A DNA stretch of 64,000 nt from Gluconobacter sp. Dm-62 (GTDB taxonomy: Bacteria > Pseudomonadota > Alphaproteobacteria > Acetobacterales > Acetobacteraceae). The translations under genes were made by a program, and so were the position numbers. The notes beneath the pieces were generated by a model. The model saw nothing but the letters and a program-made list of their open reading frames with translations, made no database searches and had not been told where the DNA came from. The stretch spans positions 177,560-241,559 of the forward strand of contig NZ_JAERLY010000003.1 of the NCBI RefSeq assembly GCF_018256155.1, in the 5' to 3' direction. Below, piece after piece: positions 17,676 through 26,036 of this stretch; the first letter of the stretch is position 1, and the number at the start of each line of letters is the position of its first letter.

Positions 17676-19033
17676 TGGCCGGCTGTGCGCTGAAGCGCTC
17701 CGCATTTTCCATCGCAGCGGGCACCGCCATCCTCCCTGCAATCGCCCACGCCGCACCTGCCGCTGCCCCCATCGATACGGGCGATACGGCCTGGATGCTC
17801 GTCAGCACGGCTTTCGTGCTGATGATGACCATCCCGGGTCTGGCGCTGTTCTATGGCGGCATGGTCCGCAAGAAGAACGTGCTGGCGACGCTGATCCAGT
17901 CTTTCATGATCTGCTGCATCGGCAGTCTGGTCTGGATGATCGCCGGATACAGTCTGGCGTTCTCGACCGGTTCGCCGTGGATCGGGGACCTGTCGCGCGC
18001 CATGCTGCGTGGTGTTGCGGACAATTTCCATGAGGGTGTCGATTCCGCCTTCACGCTCGGTGCAGGCACGCCTGCCGCCGTGCCGATGACGATCCCCGAG
18101 AGCGTCTACATGATGTTCCAGATGACGTTCGCCGTCATCACTCCTGCCCTCATCACGGGTGCCTATGCCGAGCGCATGAAGTTCTCTTCCATGTGCCTCT
18201 TTACGGTAGCCTGGCTGCTGCTCGTCTATGCCCCGGTTGCACACTGGGTCTGGAGCCCGACCGGCTGGGTCGCGGGGCTTGGCGCGGTGGATTTTGCGGG
18301 TGGTACGGTCGTGCACATCAATTCCGGTGTGGCCGGTCTGGTCTGCGCGATCATTCTCGGTCGGCGCAAAGGCGTTGGCACGGAAGACCTGTCTCCGTTC
18401 AATCTGACCTACGCCATTATTGGCGCATCGCTGCTCTGGGTTGGCTGGTTTGGCTTCAATGCCGGGTCCGCGCTGGGCGCCAATGGCCGCGCGGGCATGG
18501 CCATGTTGACGACGCAGGTGGCAGCCGCCGCGGGCGGCGTGGCTTGGATGGTTGTCGAATGGGCCCGTACGGGCAAGCCGACGGCTCTGGGCATCATTTC
18601 GGGTGCGGTGGCCGGTCTGGTCGCCATCACGCCGGCCGCAGGTTTTGTCCTGCCGGGCAGCGCCGTTCTCATCGGCCTGATCGCCGGTGCGGGATGCTTC
18701 TGGAGCGCCACCTGGCTCAAGCATCGCTTCGGGTATGACGACAGCCTCGATGCGTTCGGCGTTCACGGAACGGGCGGCATCATCGGTGCGATCCTGACCG
18801 GCGCATTCGCCTATGGTCCGCTTTCGGCGACAGCGTCCAACCCGGCCGGGACGGTCGCCAGTGTCCATCAGGTCGTGGCGCAGGCCGAGGCCGTGGGTGT
18901 GACGGTGGTCTGGTGTGTTATCATGACGACGGTGATTCTGAAGGTTCTGGATCTGGTGATGGGCCTGCGGGTCTCGCCGGAAGAGGAACTTGAAGGTCTC
19001 GATACGGTTCTGCACGGTGAGCGCATCAACTGA
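17675..19033 (+). CDS. amtB: Ammonium transporter AmtB
   Basis: This trimeric inner-membrane ammonium channel has 452 residues, about 11 TM segments and a cleavable signal peptide (ILPAIAHA). Landmarks are TIPGLALFYGGMVRKKNVL, APVAHWVWSPTGW, the twin-His region VVHINSGVAGLV and later VHGTGGIIGAILTG, and a cytoplasmic C-tail RVSPEEELEGLD that meets PII. Ammonium uptake under nitrogen limitation is the known role. The start ATG shares a base with the glnK stop, so the two are translationally coupled. No fitting sigma-54 promoter was found ahead of the pair. Confidence 0.96.
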   Translation: MAGCALKRSAFSIAAGTAILPAIAHAAPAAAPIDTGDTAWMLVSTAFVLMMTIPGLALFYGGMVRKKNVLATLIQSFMICCIGSLVWMIAGYSLAFSTGSPWIGDLSRAMLRGVADNFHEGVDSAFTLGAGTPAAVPMTIPESVYMMFQMTFAVITPALITGAYAERMKFSSMCLFTVAWLLLVYAPVAHWVWSPTGWVAGLGAVDFAGGTVVHINSGVAGLVCAIILGRRKGVGTEDLSPFNLTYAIIGASLLWVGWFGFNAGSALGANGRAGMAMLTTQVAAAAGGVAWMVVEWARTGKPTALGIISGAVAGLVAITPAAGFVLPGSAVLIGLIAGAGCFWSATWLKHRFGYDDSLDAFGVHGTGGIIGAILTGAFAYGPLSATASNPAGTVASVHQVVAQAEAVGVTVVWCVIMTTVILKVLDLVMGLRVSPEEELEGLDTVLHGERIN

Positions 19034-19106
19034 GTGCGCGTATCCGGCGGTCAAGCTGCGGGGGGCTGTCATCTCCCGCCGATTTCAGAATGAAGGTTCT
19101 TTCTGC

Positions 19107-19628
19107 ATGACGTTTACAAAAGCCTTTTCGGGCCTTTCCCTCGCGGCACTTCTGGCCGCCGGTCTGAGCGTTGCTCCCGCCCATGCCATGACCGCCAAGG
19201 AATGCCATGCCGCGTTCAAGACGGCCAAGCAGAACGGCTCCCTGAACGGCCAGTCCTACAAGTCGTTCAAGGCCGCGAGCTGTGGTGACACGTCCAACGC
19301 TGCTGCCCCGGCGGCCGCATCCGGCGCAACCCCGACGACCACGGCAACGCCTGCGGCTCCCGCAACGGCCGCAGGACCGGATTCCTCTCCGGCCGGGACA
19401 AAGGCGCCGATCGCTCCGAAGGCTTCCGTTGCGTCTTCAGGCAACGTCGTGTTCCCGACGGCCATCTCGCCGGAGTTCAGCAAGCTCTCCGCCGGCAAGG
19501 CCCGTCAGAAGACCTGCGTAGCCCAGTACAACGCTAACAAGGCCAATGGCGGAAACGGTTCGCTGAAATGGATCCAGAAGGGCGGCGGCTACTGGTCGCA
19601 GTGCAATTCACGTCTCAAGGGTGAATGA
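19107..19628 (+). CDS. Secreted protein with two Cys-paired motifs, function unknown
   Basis: The product has 173 residues. A signal peptide ends APAHAM (about residue 28). Two similar motifs flank a long Ala/Thr/Pro-rich linker. The first has ECHAAFKTAKQNGSLNGQ and ends AASC. The second has TCVAQYNANKANGGNGSLKW and ends SQC. Each has a Cys pair about 25-35 residues apart around 'K.NG..NG', so the protein seems to be an internal duplication joined by a flexible linker. It is probably periplasmic with two disulfides. It follows amtB by 73 bp and ends at a terminator, so it could be co-transcribed with glnK-amtB. I do not recognise a named family with confidence; PsiF-repeat proteins are the nearest I can think of. 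Confidence 0.72.
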   Translation: MTFTKAFSGLSLAALLAAGLSVAPAHAMTAKECHAAFKTAKQNGSLNGQSYKSFKAASCGDTSNAAAPAAASGATPTTTATPAAPATAAGPDSSPAGTKAPIAPKASVASSGNVVFPTAISPEFSKLSAGKARQKTCVAQYNANKANGGNGSLKWIQKGGGYWSQCNSRLKGE

Positions 19629-19642
19629 GCATCGCTTTTCAG

Positions 19643-19678
19643 AAAAGGCTCCTTCCTTCGGGAAGGGGCCTTTTTTAT
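19643..19678 (+). terminator. Rho-independent terminator
   Basis: A stem of about 13 bp (AAAAGGCTCCTTCC with GGAAGGGGCCTTTT, one mismatch) with loop TTCG is followed by a T-run. It lies 15 bp after the stop at 19628. Confidence 0.92.
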
Positions 19679-19735
19679 TTGATCATTTTTCCTGCAGGCA
19701 TGATTATTTTTGCAGTAACCACAATTTTCTGTCGC

Positions 19736-19745
19736 TTGAAAATTA
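19736..19745. repeat. Left copy of 10-bp direct repeat flanking the low-GC gene
   Basis: TTGAAAATTA here recurs identically at 21736-21745, exactly 2000 bases away. The two copies enclose the coding region at 19754-21622. It may be a target-site duplication or an excision/insertion junction. Confidence 0.45.
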
Positions 19746-19753
19746 ATAGTTTC

Positions 19754-21622
19754 TTAATCAACACGTTCGCACGGCCAAGTATGATGTGAAGAGAGAGAGT
19801 CGTCAGATATATTTAGTCTTAGGCGGTAACGCGTGCCTACGGCGCTCTCTTTAATGGTCTTTGGGCATCGTTTGATCGGTACAGTCGTATTCAATCCTTG
19901 GCCTGGGCAAGCCTTGACTTCGTTTCCGTGGGCACCAGCGTGTACCTCGACCAGATATTGTTGATGCTTATCGTGACCGCCTTTCTCCAGACTTTGATCG
20001 GGAATAAAGGTGAGTGCACAAGGCACACGCATCATGTCTAGGCGTTGCATATTGCGCATCAGGCTAATCTTTGAAAACAAGGGGAGATTGTCCGAGTGCG
20101 CTGCAGGGTTTTTATGGGTTATGATCCCGAAAACGACCCTAAAATCATAATGGTCAAACGGTTTATGATAGATTGCCTGATCGTTCGCACCCAGCCGATC
20201 GGTCACAAGCTGCTTCATTTTGTTGCGTGATGTTTCCTCCAATTTGATTAGCTCAATGGAATTCACGCCTCGATTGAACAAATGGCTCAAATGAGAGGAG
20301 CGTGTTGAAATTTTGATATGGTATAGTGAGGCCCGATAATCGCTCATCGCCTCCACGTCGACTGAGACGCTGTAGAGATCGCACGGTTCGATATTCGTGC
20401 TACCCGCAGGGTTAATATCTGTCTGATCGAGACAGATAAAGCGGCTTTGCCAGCTAGGAACTGCTGCATTGTAGTTGCCCTCGCTATAAACTGCTTTTCT
20501 GTCTTTCACTCCGTCATGGTTATATGAACAAAGATCAGTAGCTTCACACTTCGCATCTAGATAAGTCTTGAGTCGCTCGACGAAGCTAATCTGGGCTTTG
20601 AACCAGTCTCCTTCGTTGAAATGGTAAAGCACCTGCATATCGCTTGGGTGTACATCGAAAATAAGGCTGCGATAGAAGCCATAGGAACGTCCGAGCACGC
20701 CTTCTACATCGGTTAGCACCATGCGGAAAGATTTCAACTGCTCTAGTGTGAGTGCTTCGAAATCGAAGTCATCGCCAAGGTAATCGTAGAACGCCTGCAG
20801 TGAGATGTCAGGGTAAATGTCACTTTGTCCTACAGGTCCATTAAACATACAGCAAGTGTTGTCTCGATAATCGACGATATCGGGAACTGCTAGCGTCGTG
20901 TTTCCATCGCGTTTTTTAATCGAATCCAGAAGCAGCGCATCAAGCTTATCTATCTCCGTTGGATCCTTTATCGGCACAATATTTTGAATATTTGGAAATG
21001 AAGACTTGTAGTCGTCGCTCTCATAAAGCGCCAGAAGCGTCTCACAACGTGTCGTCAGTTCACTTGGAGCGATCTTCATACTGATCTTCAGGCTCGCTGA
21101 GCCAGTAGCTGTAGTGAAAAGTTCTTTGTACTCCTTCCGCACCTTGCCTGTCAGACTCTTGATGATTTCGCTGTTACCGTCGAAATCTAGATAGGTTAGC
21201 TCGGTGGATATCGGTACTTGTGTGCGCTTGCGACGTGCTGGCCCCGGTTCGATCATGTCCGCGCTTTTTAATTCTTGAGGATCAAGACTGTTCAGCGTTA
21301 CGCGCAGCCCAAAGTCATACTCGTAGGCTTCATCTTTTAGGTAATGGAATACGTGCCCAAACGATAAAGCGAAGCAACGCTCTTCGACAGGCAGGAAGAG
21401 CAAGGCACCCTTGAACTGTTGCCACAGATCTTCTTGCACACCGAAATAATCACGCCACCAAGGCTGTTTGCGCTGTGCGTCTAGAATGTACAGTTTTGAT
21501 CCTACAGGCAGCTTTGTCGCCCCGTCTGCCTCTATCAGATTGTGACTGTCCGTCAAAGCATTCGTGCAATCGAAATTCTCCTTTAGCAAATAGATGGAGA
21601 ACGAGCGTGTCTTCTCACTCAT
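19754..21622 (-). CDS. TIGR04141/DUF6119-like sporadically distributed protein
   Basis: The product has 622 residues, with no signal peptide or membrane segment. The N-terminus SIYLLKENFDCTNALTDSHN and later LFLPVEERCFALSFGHVFHYL, RCETLLALYESDDYKSSFP, VPDIVDYRDN and FICLDQTDI match my memory of the TIGR04141 (DUF6119) family. That family is scattered irregularly among bacteria, as expected for horizontally moved, possibly defence-related genes. The role has not been settled to my knowledge. The last about 75 residues (from about KGGHDKHQQYLVEVHAG) look like a separate small basic domain. The gene is AT-rich compared with both flanks: the 60-base line at 20281 has 24 G+C. ATG 21622 has GAGGA five bases before it; an upstream in-frame codon (21655) lacks this. 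Confidence 0.75.
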   Translation of the reverse strand: MSEKTRSFSIYLLKENFDCTNALTDSHNLIEADGATKLPVGSKLYILDAQRKQPWWRDYFGVQEDLWQQFKGALLFLPVEERCFALSFGHVFHYLKDEAYEYDFGLRVTLNSLDPQELKSADMIEPGPARRKRTQVPISTELTYLDFDGNSEIIKSLTGKVRKEYKELFTTATGSASLKISMKIAPSELTTRCETLLALYESDDYKSSFPNIQNIVPIKDPTEIDKLDALLLDSIKKRDGNTTLAVPDIVDYRDNTCCMFNGPVGQSDIYPDISLQAFYDYLGDDFDFEALTLEQLKSFRMVLTDVEGVLGRSYGFYRSLIFDVHPSDMQVLYHFNEGDWFKAQISFVERLKTYLDAKCEATDLCSYNHDGVKDRKAVYSEGNYNAAVPSWQSRFICLDQTDINPAGSTNIEPCDLYSVSVDVEAMSDYRASLYHIKISTRSSHLSHLFNRGVNSIELIKLEETSRNKMKQLVTDRLGANDQAIYHKPFDHYDFRVVFGIITHKNPAAHSDNLPLFSKISLMRNMQRLDMMRVPCALTFIPDQSLEKGGHDKHQQYLVEVHAGAHGNEVKACPGQGLNTTVPIKRCPKTIKESAVGTRYRLRLNISDDSLSSHHTWPCERVD

Positions 21623-21735
21623 AAATCCTCTTTTGTCGACTTTTGCAAAATTCAATGGGTAGTATGTACGAAATCAAATGTTTTGATTGGAAAGTGACAT
21701 TAGCATTCAATAGGTGTTTCGACCATTTTTTTGAA

Positions 21736-21745
21736 TTGAAAATTA
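21736..21745. repeat. Right copy of 10-bp direct repeat
   Basis: TTGAAAATTA is identical to 19736-19745. It lies upstream of the low-GC gene and five bases before a 13-bp inverted repeat. Confidence 0.45.
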
Positions 21746-21749
21746 TTTC

Positions 21750-21806
21750 CGTTTCATTTGAATTGGTTAGGGTTCAGTATGCCCCTTAAAAATTTCAAAT
21801 GAAACG
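21750..21806. repeat. 13-bp inverted repeat near the edge of the low-GC insert
   Basis: CGTTTCATTTGAA (21750-21762) is perfectly complementary to TTCAAATGAAACG (21794-21806), with 31 bases between. It lies after the stop of the retropepsin gene and about 130 bp ahead of the low-GC gene. It could be an operator of that gene, a terminator with a long loop, or a remnant element end. Confidence 0.6.
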
Positions 21807-21872
21807 TCTGTCTAACTCTTGGAAGATGGGCGATACCAGTCGTGTTTGCGGTCAGCATGGTCTCTCCTGCAC

Positions 21873-22787
21873 CTAACGGAAGAAAAGCTGCTTCGTGGCG
21901 TAGGACAGCCAGATTTCGTGATGGGCGAACCAGTCCGAGCCCAGAAGCATGTCGGCCTGATCGTGGACCGGGGCGACAGTCAGGACGGGGCGGGTCCAAG
22001 CCGTGCCACCCAGTTCAAAGCGTTTGAAATGATGCCAGTGATACTGGCGCTCCCGCAGATCCACGCCTGAGGTCATGCCGCCCGGATCGAGGGCAAGCTC
22101 GTCGTCCGTCAGGCCGAGGCGATGGGCGAAATCCGTGCTGACGATATGCGAGCGCGCGCCGCTGTCCAGCAGGGCCGTGCCGCTCAGCCCGTCCAGCGTG
22201 AAGGGCACGGTCAGGCGGCCTGAGATCCGGTGGACCGGGATGGTCGTCCAGTGCCCGATCCAAGCGGGTGGCTGCTGGCATACGTGGGAGCCCAGATGGA
22301 CGTGCCACAAGATCAGGCGCTGGTGCGGGACGTCGAATTCCAGATCGTAATCCGCCAGCACATCTGCCCCGAGCAGACCGAAAACGGGCGGTGTGATCAT
22401 GGGCGAGCCGGGCAGAACCCCGACAGCCATTGTTCCTGCGCCGAGCGGGAGTTTGCCCAAGTGATGCGTACCGAGCCTCAGGTCCTGAATCCGGATGTTT
22501 GGCACAAGCCGCGGGCTGCCGTTGGGGCCCTGCATCATCGTCCGGTGTTCGGGGTCGGGTGGCAGGTGCAGGGCTGCGACGCCGCCCGGTGTCATGAGGC
22601 TGCCTTCGGAGCCCGTATCCACGATCATGGATGCGTTCTGGCCGTTCACCGTCACCGGCACGCTCAGATAGCCGCCATCATCGCGCAGTGGCAGCACGAC
22701 CGCACGGGTCATTTCGCAGACGGGCGCTGCATGGAGCATGGGTGTGCAAAGGCCCAGAATCAGGGCTGCGACGAGGGCGCGCTTCAC
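21873..22787 (-). CDS. Exported aspartyl protease-like protein with two retropepsin domains
   Basis: The product has 304 residues, with a signal peptide ending LHAAP (about residue 22). It holds two retropepsin-like halves. The first has IVDTGSEGSLMTPGGVAALHL with DTG at 57-59 and ends FGLLGADVLADYDLEFDVPHQRLIL. The second has LLDSGARSHIVSTDFAHRLGL (DSG near 210) and ends MLLGSDWFAHHEIWLSYATKQLFF. Cellular retropepsins act as dimers of one such domain each, so a tandem may form a pseudo-dimeric site; activity is unproven. GTG 22787 overlaps the xerC stop (GTGA), so it is translationally coupled; ATG 22823 would lie inside xerC and delay the signal peptide. Confidence 0.83.
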   Translation of the reverse strand: MKRALVAALILGLCTPMLHAAPVCEMTRAVVLPLRDDGGYLSVPVTVNGQNASMIVDTGSEGSLMTPGGVAALHLPPDPEHRTMMQGPNGSPRLVPNIRIQDLRLGTHHLGKLPLGAGTMAVGVLPGSPMITPPVFGLLGADVLADYDLEFDVPHQRLILWHVHLGSHVCQQPPAWIGHWTTIPVHRISGRLTVPFTLDGLSGTALLDSGARSHIVSTDFAHRLGLTDDELALDPGGMTSGVDLRERQYHWHHFKRFELGGTAWTRPVLTVAPVHDQADMLLGSDWFAHHEIWLSYATKQLFFR

Positions 22788-23752
22788 GAGCCCTGATCCG
22801 CGCGGGGATGGGCCTTGCGCCACACATCCAGCAGGTGCTTTTCGTCGGCCAGCGTATAGGCCTGTGTCGTCGAGAGGCTGGCGTGGCCCATGAGTTCCTG
22901 AATAGTGCGCAAATCCGCCCCGCCTTCCATCAGATGAGTGGCGAAGGAATGGCGCAGGGCATGGGGCGTGGCGGAATCGGGCAGGCCTTCGCCTTTGCGC
23001 CAGTTCCGCATGGCGCGCTGGGCCACGCCGGGATTGAGCCGACCGCCCCGCACGCCGCAGAACAGGGGCGCATCGGGCGCGGGGGAGGGATGGGCCGCCT
23101 TCCAGCTTTCCAGAGCCGTAATGACCGCCGGAAGCAGGGGCACGAGCCGCTCCTTGCCACCTTTGCCAACCACGCGAAGCATGTCCTGCCCTGCATTCGT
23201 TAGGTCCCGGATGTCGAGCGAGAGCGCCTCGCCTATCCGCAGTCCTGTGCCGTAAAGCAGGGTGAACAGTGCCCGGTCGCGCAGGGCCGCCTGACTGGTT
23301 TCCGCGTCGTCGGAAATGCCATCGGCCGCGGCCAGCGCCGCTTCCTGCCCCAGAGGACGTGGCAAGCGCTTTTTCATGCGCGGCGTGGCGAGTAATGAGG
23401 GAGCGGGATTGGACAGATCATGCCGCAGCGCCAGATACCGGAAGAACGACCGGAGCGCGGAGACATGCCGCGCCCGGGAGCATGCCCGCGAGTCGGCGCT
23501 GGTGGCGCGACGGGTTGGCTTTTCGCTGCGGGCCGTTTCATGGGCGAGCCAGGCGCGCAGGTCGGCAAGCGACAGCTTTCCCAGATCGGCCAGCGTGACT
23601 TCCCCGCCCAGATGCTGCTGAAAGAACGTGAGCGCCAGAAGGATGTCGTGCCGATACGCCTCGACCGTGCGCAGGCTGGAGCGCCGTTCATGCGTCAGCC
23701 ATTCGGTCCAGTCGCGCAGAGCGTCGATCGCCATCAGTGATGATGCGGTCAT
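22784..23752 (-). CDS. xerC: Tyrosine recombinase XerC
   Basis: This site-specific recombinase of 322 residues resolves chromosome dimers at dif with XerD. The N-terminal SAM-like core-binding domain (LRTVEAYRHDILLALTFFQQHL) is followed by the catalytic domain. That domain has Arg in GTGLRIGEALSL (about 172), HALRHSFATHLM (His and Arg, about 262-265), His in LMGHASLSTTQ (about 289) and the nucleophile Tyr in TTQAYTLAD (about 299). It has no neighbouring integrase targets or phage genes, so a housekeeping Xer is more likely than an integrase. It is divergent from priA, with 33 bp between the two start codons. Confidence 0.92.
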   Translation of the reverse strand: MTASSLMAIDALRDWTEWLTHERRSSLRTVEAYRHDILLALTFFQQHLGGEVTLADLGKLSLADLRAWLAHETARSEKPTRRATSADSRACSRARHVSALRSFFRYLALRHDLSNPAPSLLATPRMKKRLPRPLGQEAALAAADGISDDAETSQAALRDRALFTLLYGTGLRIGEALSLDIRDLTNAGQDMLRVVGKGGKERLVPLLPAVITALESWKAAHPSPAPDAPLFCGVRGGRLNPGVAQRAMRNWRKGEGLPDSATPHALRHSFATHLMEGGADLRTIQELMGHASLSTTQAYTLADEKHLLDVWRKAHPRADQGS

Positions 23753-23785
23753 GGCATTTCGGAGCGGGGGAGGTTAGACACGGTC

Positions 23786-26026
23786 ATGGCATCCAGCAGC
23801 CTATCCAAGCCTGATCCCCGGCGAAAGCCACCTTCCACCGGAACGCGCGTTTCGGTGCTTGTGCCGCTGCCGTTTCCGGGGCCGCTCGACTATCTGGCCC
23901 CCGAACCGCTTCAGCCGGGAGACCTCGTGACGGTCCCGCTGGGACGCCGAGAAACCGTGGGCTGCGTTTGGGAAACCGATCGCACGCTGCCTGCCGATTT
24001 TGCTTTGCCGGTGGGGCGTGAACTTCCGCTTGAACGTCTGCGGCCCGTTGTCGGAAAAATGGACGTGCGCCCGCTCCCGCAGAGCCTGCGCCGTTTCATC
24101 GACTGGGTCGCGGCCTATACGCTCACGCCGCCGGGTCTGGTGCTGGCGATGGCGACGCGCATCCATCTGAAGGATGCGCCCAAACCCACTCTGGGCTGGG
24201 TGCGGACGGCAGAGCCCGAAGGGGATCTGCGCATCACGCCTGCCCGTCGCTCGGTGCTGAATTTTGCGTCTTCCACGCCCATGAGCACTGCCGAACTTGG
24301 AGATCGCAGCGGGGCGAGTGCCGCCGTCATCCGAGGCCTTGCCACGGTCGGTCTGCTGCGTGAGGCCGTTATCGCCCCCGCCGCCCCGTTCGGACTGCCG
24401 GACCCAACGCATGGTGCGCCAAAGCTCTCCGAAGAACAGGCCGAAGTCGCGCAGGAACTCTGCGGGCCTGTTGAGGCCGGGCGGTTTCAGGTCACGCTGC
24501 TGGAAGGCGTGACCGGATCGGGCAAGACGGAAGTCTATTTTGAGGCCGTGGCGGCCTGTCTGGCCAAGGGAAAGCAGGTTCTGGTTCTGCTGCCGGAAAT
24601 TGCGCTTTCCGCTCAGTGGACGGACCGTTTCATCCGGCGCTTTGGAGCTGAACCCGCCATCTGGCATTCCGATCTCGGGGCCAAGCGCCGACGTGAGACA
24701 TGGCGCGCGGTGGCAGAAGGCAGCGCCCGCGTTGTGGTCGGCGCCCGCTCGGCGCTGTTCCTGCCATTTGCCAATCTGGGCCTCGTCGTGGTGGACGAGG
24801 AGCATGAGAGCGCCTTCAAGCAGGAAGAGGGCGTCATGTATCATGGCCGCGACATGGCAGTTGTTCGCGCCCGTCTGGCGGATGCGCCCGCGATTCTTGT
24901 CTCCGCCACACCGTCGCTCGAAACGCTCGCGAATGTGGAGAGCGGCCGCTACCGGCATGAACTCCTGACCGCGCGGCATGGCGGGGCAACCCTGCCGGAT
25001 GTTTCACTGGTGGATATGCGGGCCGATCCGCCGGAGCGGGGGCTGTTTCTCTCGCCCAAACTCTGTACCGCCATTGATGAGACGCTGGAGAAAGAGGAGC
25101 AGGCCATGCTGTTCCTCAACCGGCGCGGCTATGCGCCCCTGACGCTGTGTCGGGCGTGCGGGCACCGGATGCAGTGTCCCAACTGTTCGGCCTGGCTGGT
25201 GGAGCATCGGGCGCGGGGCATCCTGACCTGTCATCACTGCGGGCATAACGAGCGGATTCCCAAGGACTGCCCGGAATGTCATGCCGAGAACTCGCTCGTG
25301 CCAATCGGGCCGGGAATTGAGCGCATTACGGAAGAGGCGAAGCTGCGTTTTCCGGACGCGAAACTGCTGGTGATGTCCTCCGATACGCTCGGCTCCCCGG
25401 CCGCTACGGCGGAGGCGGTCCGGAAGATTTCGGACGGGGAGGTCAACCTCATCATCGGCACGCAGATCGTCGCCAAGGGCTGGCATTTCCCGAAACTGAC
25501 GCTCGTGGGTGTTGTGGATGCCGATCTGGGTCTGGGCGGCGGCGATCTGCGCGCTGCGGAGCGGACCGTGCAGCTTCTGCATCAGGTCGCGGGGCGTGCG
25601 GGTCGTGCGGAACATCGGGGCCGCGTGCTGCTTCAGAGCTATGTGGGGGAGCATCCGGTGATGACGGCGCTGGTCTCCAACGATTTCCAGACCTTCATGG
25701 AGCAGGAAGCCGAGCAGAGGCGCCCGTCATTCTGGCCGCCTTATGGACGGCTGGCCGCACTGATCGTGAGCGCGCCGAGTGCGGACGCCGCGGATGCGCT
25801 GGCGCGGGAGATTGCGCTCTCCGCGCCGGAGCGGGAAGGGGTGCAGGTTCTGGGGCCTGCCCCGGCACCGCTTGCCGTCCTGCGCGGACGGCACCGGCGC
25901 AGACTGCTGCTACGGACCATGCGGGGCATCGCCGTGCAGCCGATTCTGCGTCAGTGGCTTAGGGATATCAAGCCTGTGGGTGGAGCAAAGGTCGATATTG
26001 ATATCGACCCTATTTCCTTCCTTTAG
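23786..26026 (+). CDS. priA: Primosomal protein N' (replication restart helicase PriA)
   Basis: This superfamily 2 DNA helicase of 746 residues reloads the replisome at stalled forks. The N-terminal DNA-binding domain starts VLVPLPFPGPLDYLAP. Walker A is GVTGSGKTEVYFEA (near 243) and motif II is DEEHESAFKQEEG (near 337). Eight zinc-binding Cys occur in two CxxC pairs each, CRACGHRMQCPNC and CHHCG...CPEC (about 455-500). IVAKGWHFPKLTLVGVVDADLGL is motif V. The C-terminus contains the typical PAPAPLAVLRGRHRRRLLLR. ATG 23786 lies 13 bases after a GGGGGAGG run. Confidence 0.97.
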   Translation: MASSSLSKPDPRRKPPSTGTRVSVLVPLPFPGPLDYLAPEPLQPGDLVTVPLGRRETVGCVWETDRTLPADFALPVGRELPLERLRPVVGKMDVRPLPQSLRRFIDWVAAYTLTPPGLVLAMATRIHLKDAPKPTLGWVRTAEPEGDLRITPARRSVLNFASSTPMSTAELGDRSGASAAVIRGLATVGLLREAVIAPAAPFGLPDPTHGAPKLSEEQAEVAQELCGPVEAGRFQVTLLEGVTGSGKTEVYFEAVAACLAKGKQVLVLLPEIALSAQWTDRFIRRFGAEPAIWHSDLGAKRRRETWRAVAEGSARVVVGARSALFLPFANLGLVVVDEEHESAFKQEEGVMYHGRDMAVVRARLADAPAILVSATPSLETLANVESGRYRHELLTARHGGATLPDVSLVDMRADPPERGLFLSPKLCTAIDETLEKEEQAMLFLNRRGYAPLTLCRACGHRMQCPNCSAWLVEHRARGILTCHHCGHNERIPKDCPECHAENSLVPIGPGIERITEEAKLRFPDAKLLVMSSDTLGSPAATAEAVRKISDGEVNLIIGTQIVAKGWHFPKLTLVGVVDADLGLGGGDLRAAERTVQLLHQVAGRAGRAEHRGRVLLQSYVGEHPVMTALVSNDFQTFMEQEAEQRRPSFWPPYGRLAALIVSAPSADAADALAREIALSAPEREGVQVLGPAPAPLAVLRGRHRRRLLLRTMRGIAVQPILRQWLRDIKPVGGAKVDIDIDPISFL

Positions 26027-26036
26027 GGCTGGAAAA

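Noticed and set aside
17627-19072. A 481-codon minus-strand frame opposite amtB
   Set aside because: It is antisense to a canonical ammonium transporter. The Arg/His/Gln-rich composition is typical of a shadow frame in high-GC DNA.
21754-21999. Short minus-strand ORF at the end of the retropepsin gene
   Set aside because: It overlaps the gene end in another frame and the inverted repeat; there is no ribosome site, and its composition is that of a shadow.
22784-23752. XerC-like gene as a phage or island integrase for the low-GC insert nearby
   Set aside because: It has normal GC content, XerC length and no adjacent attachment site. The insert lies beyond another high-GC gene.
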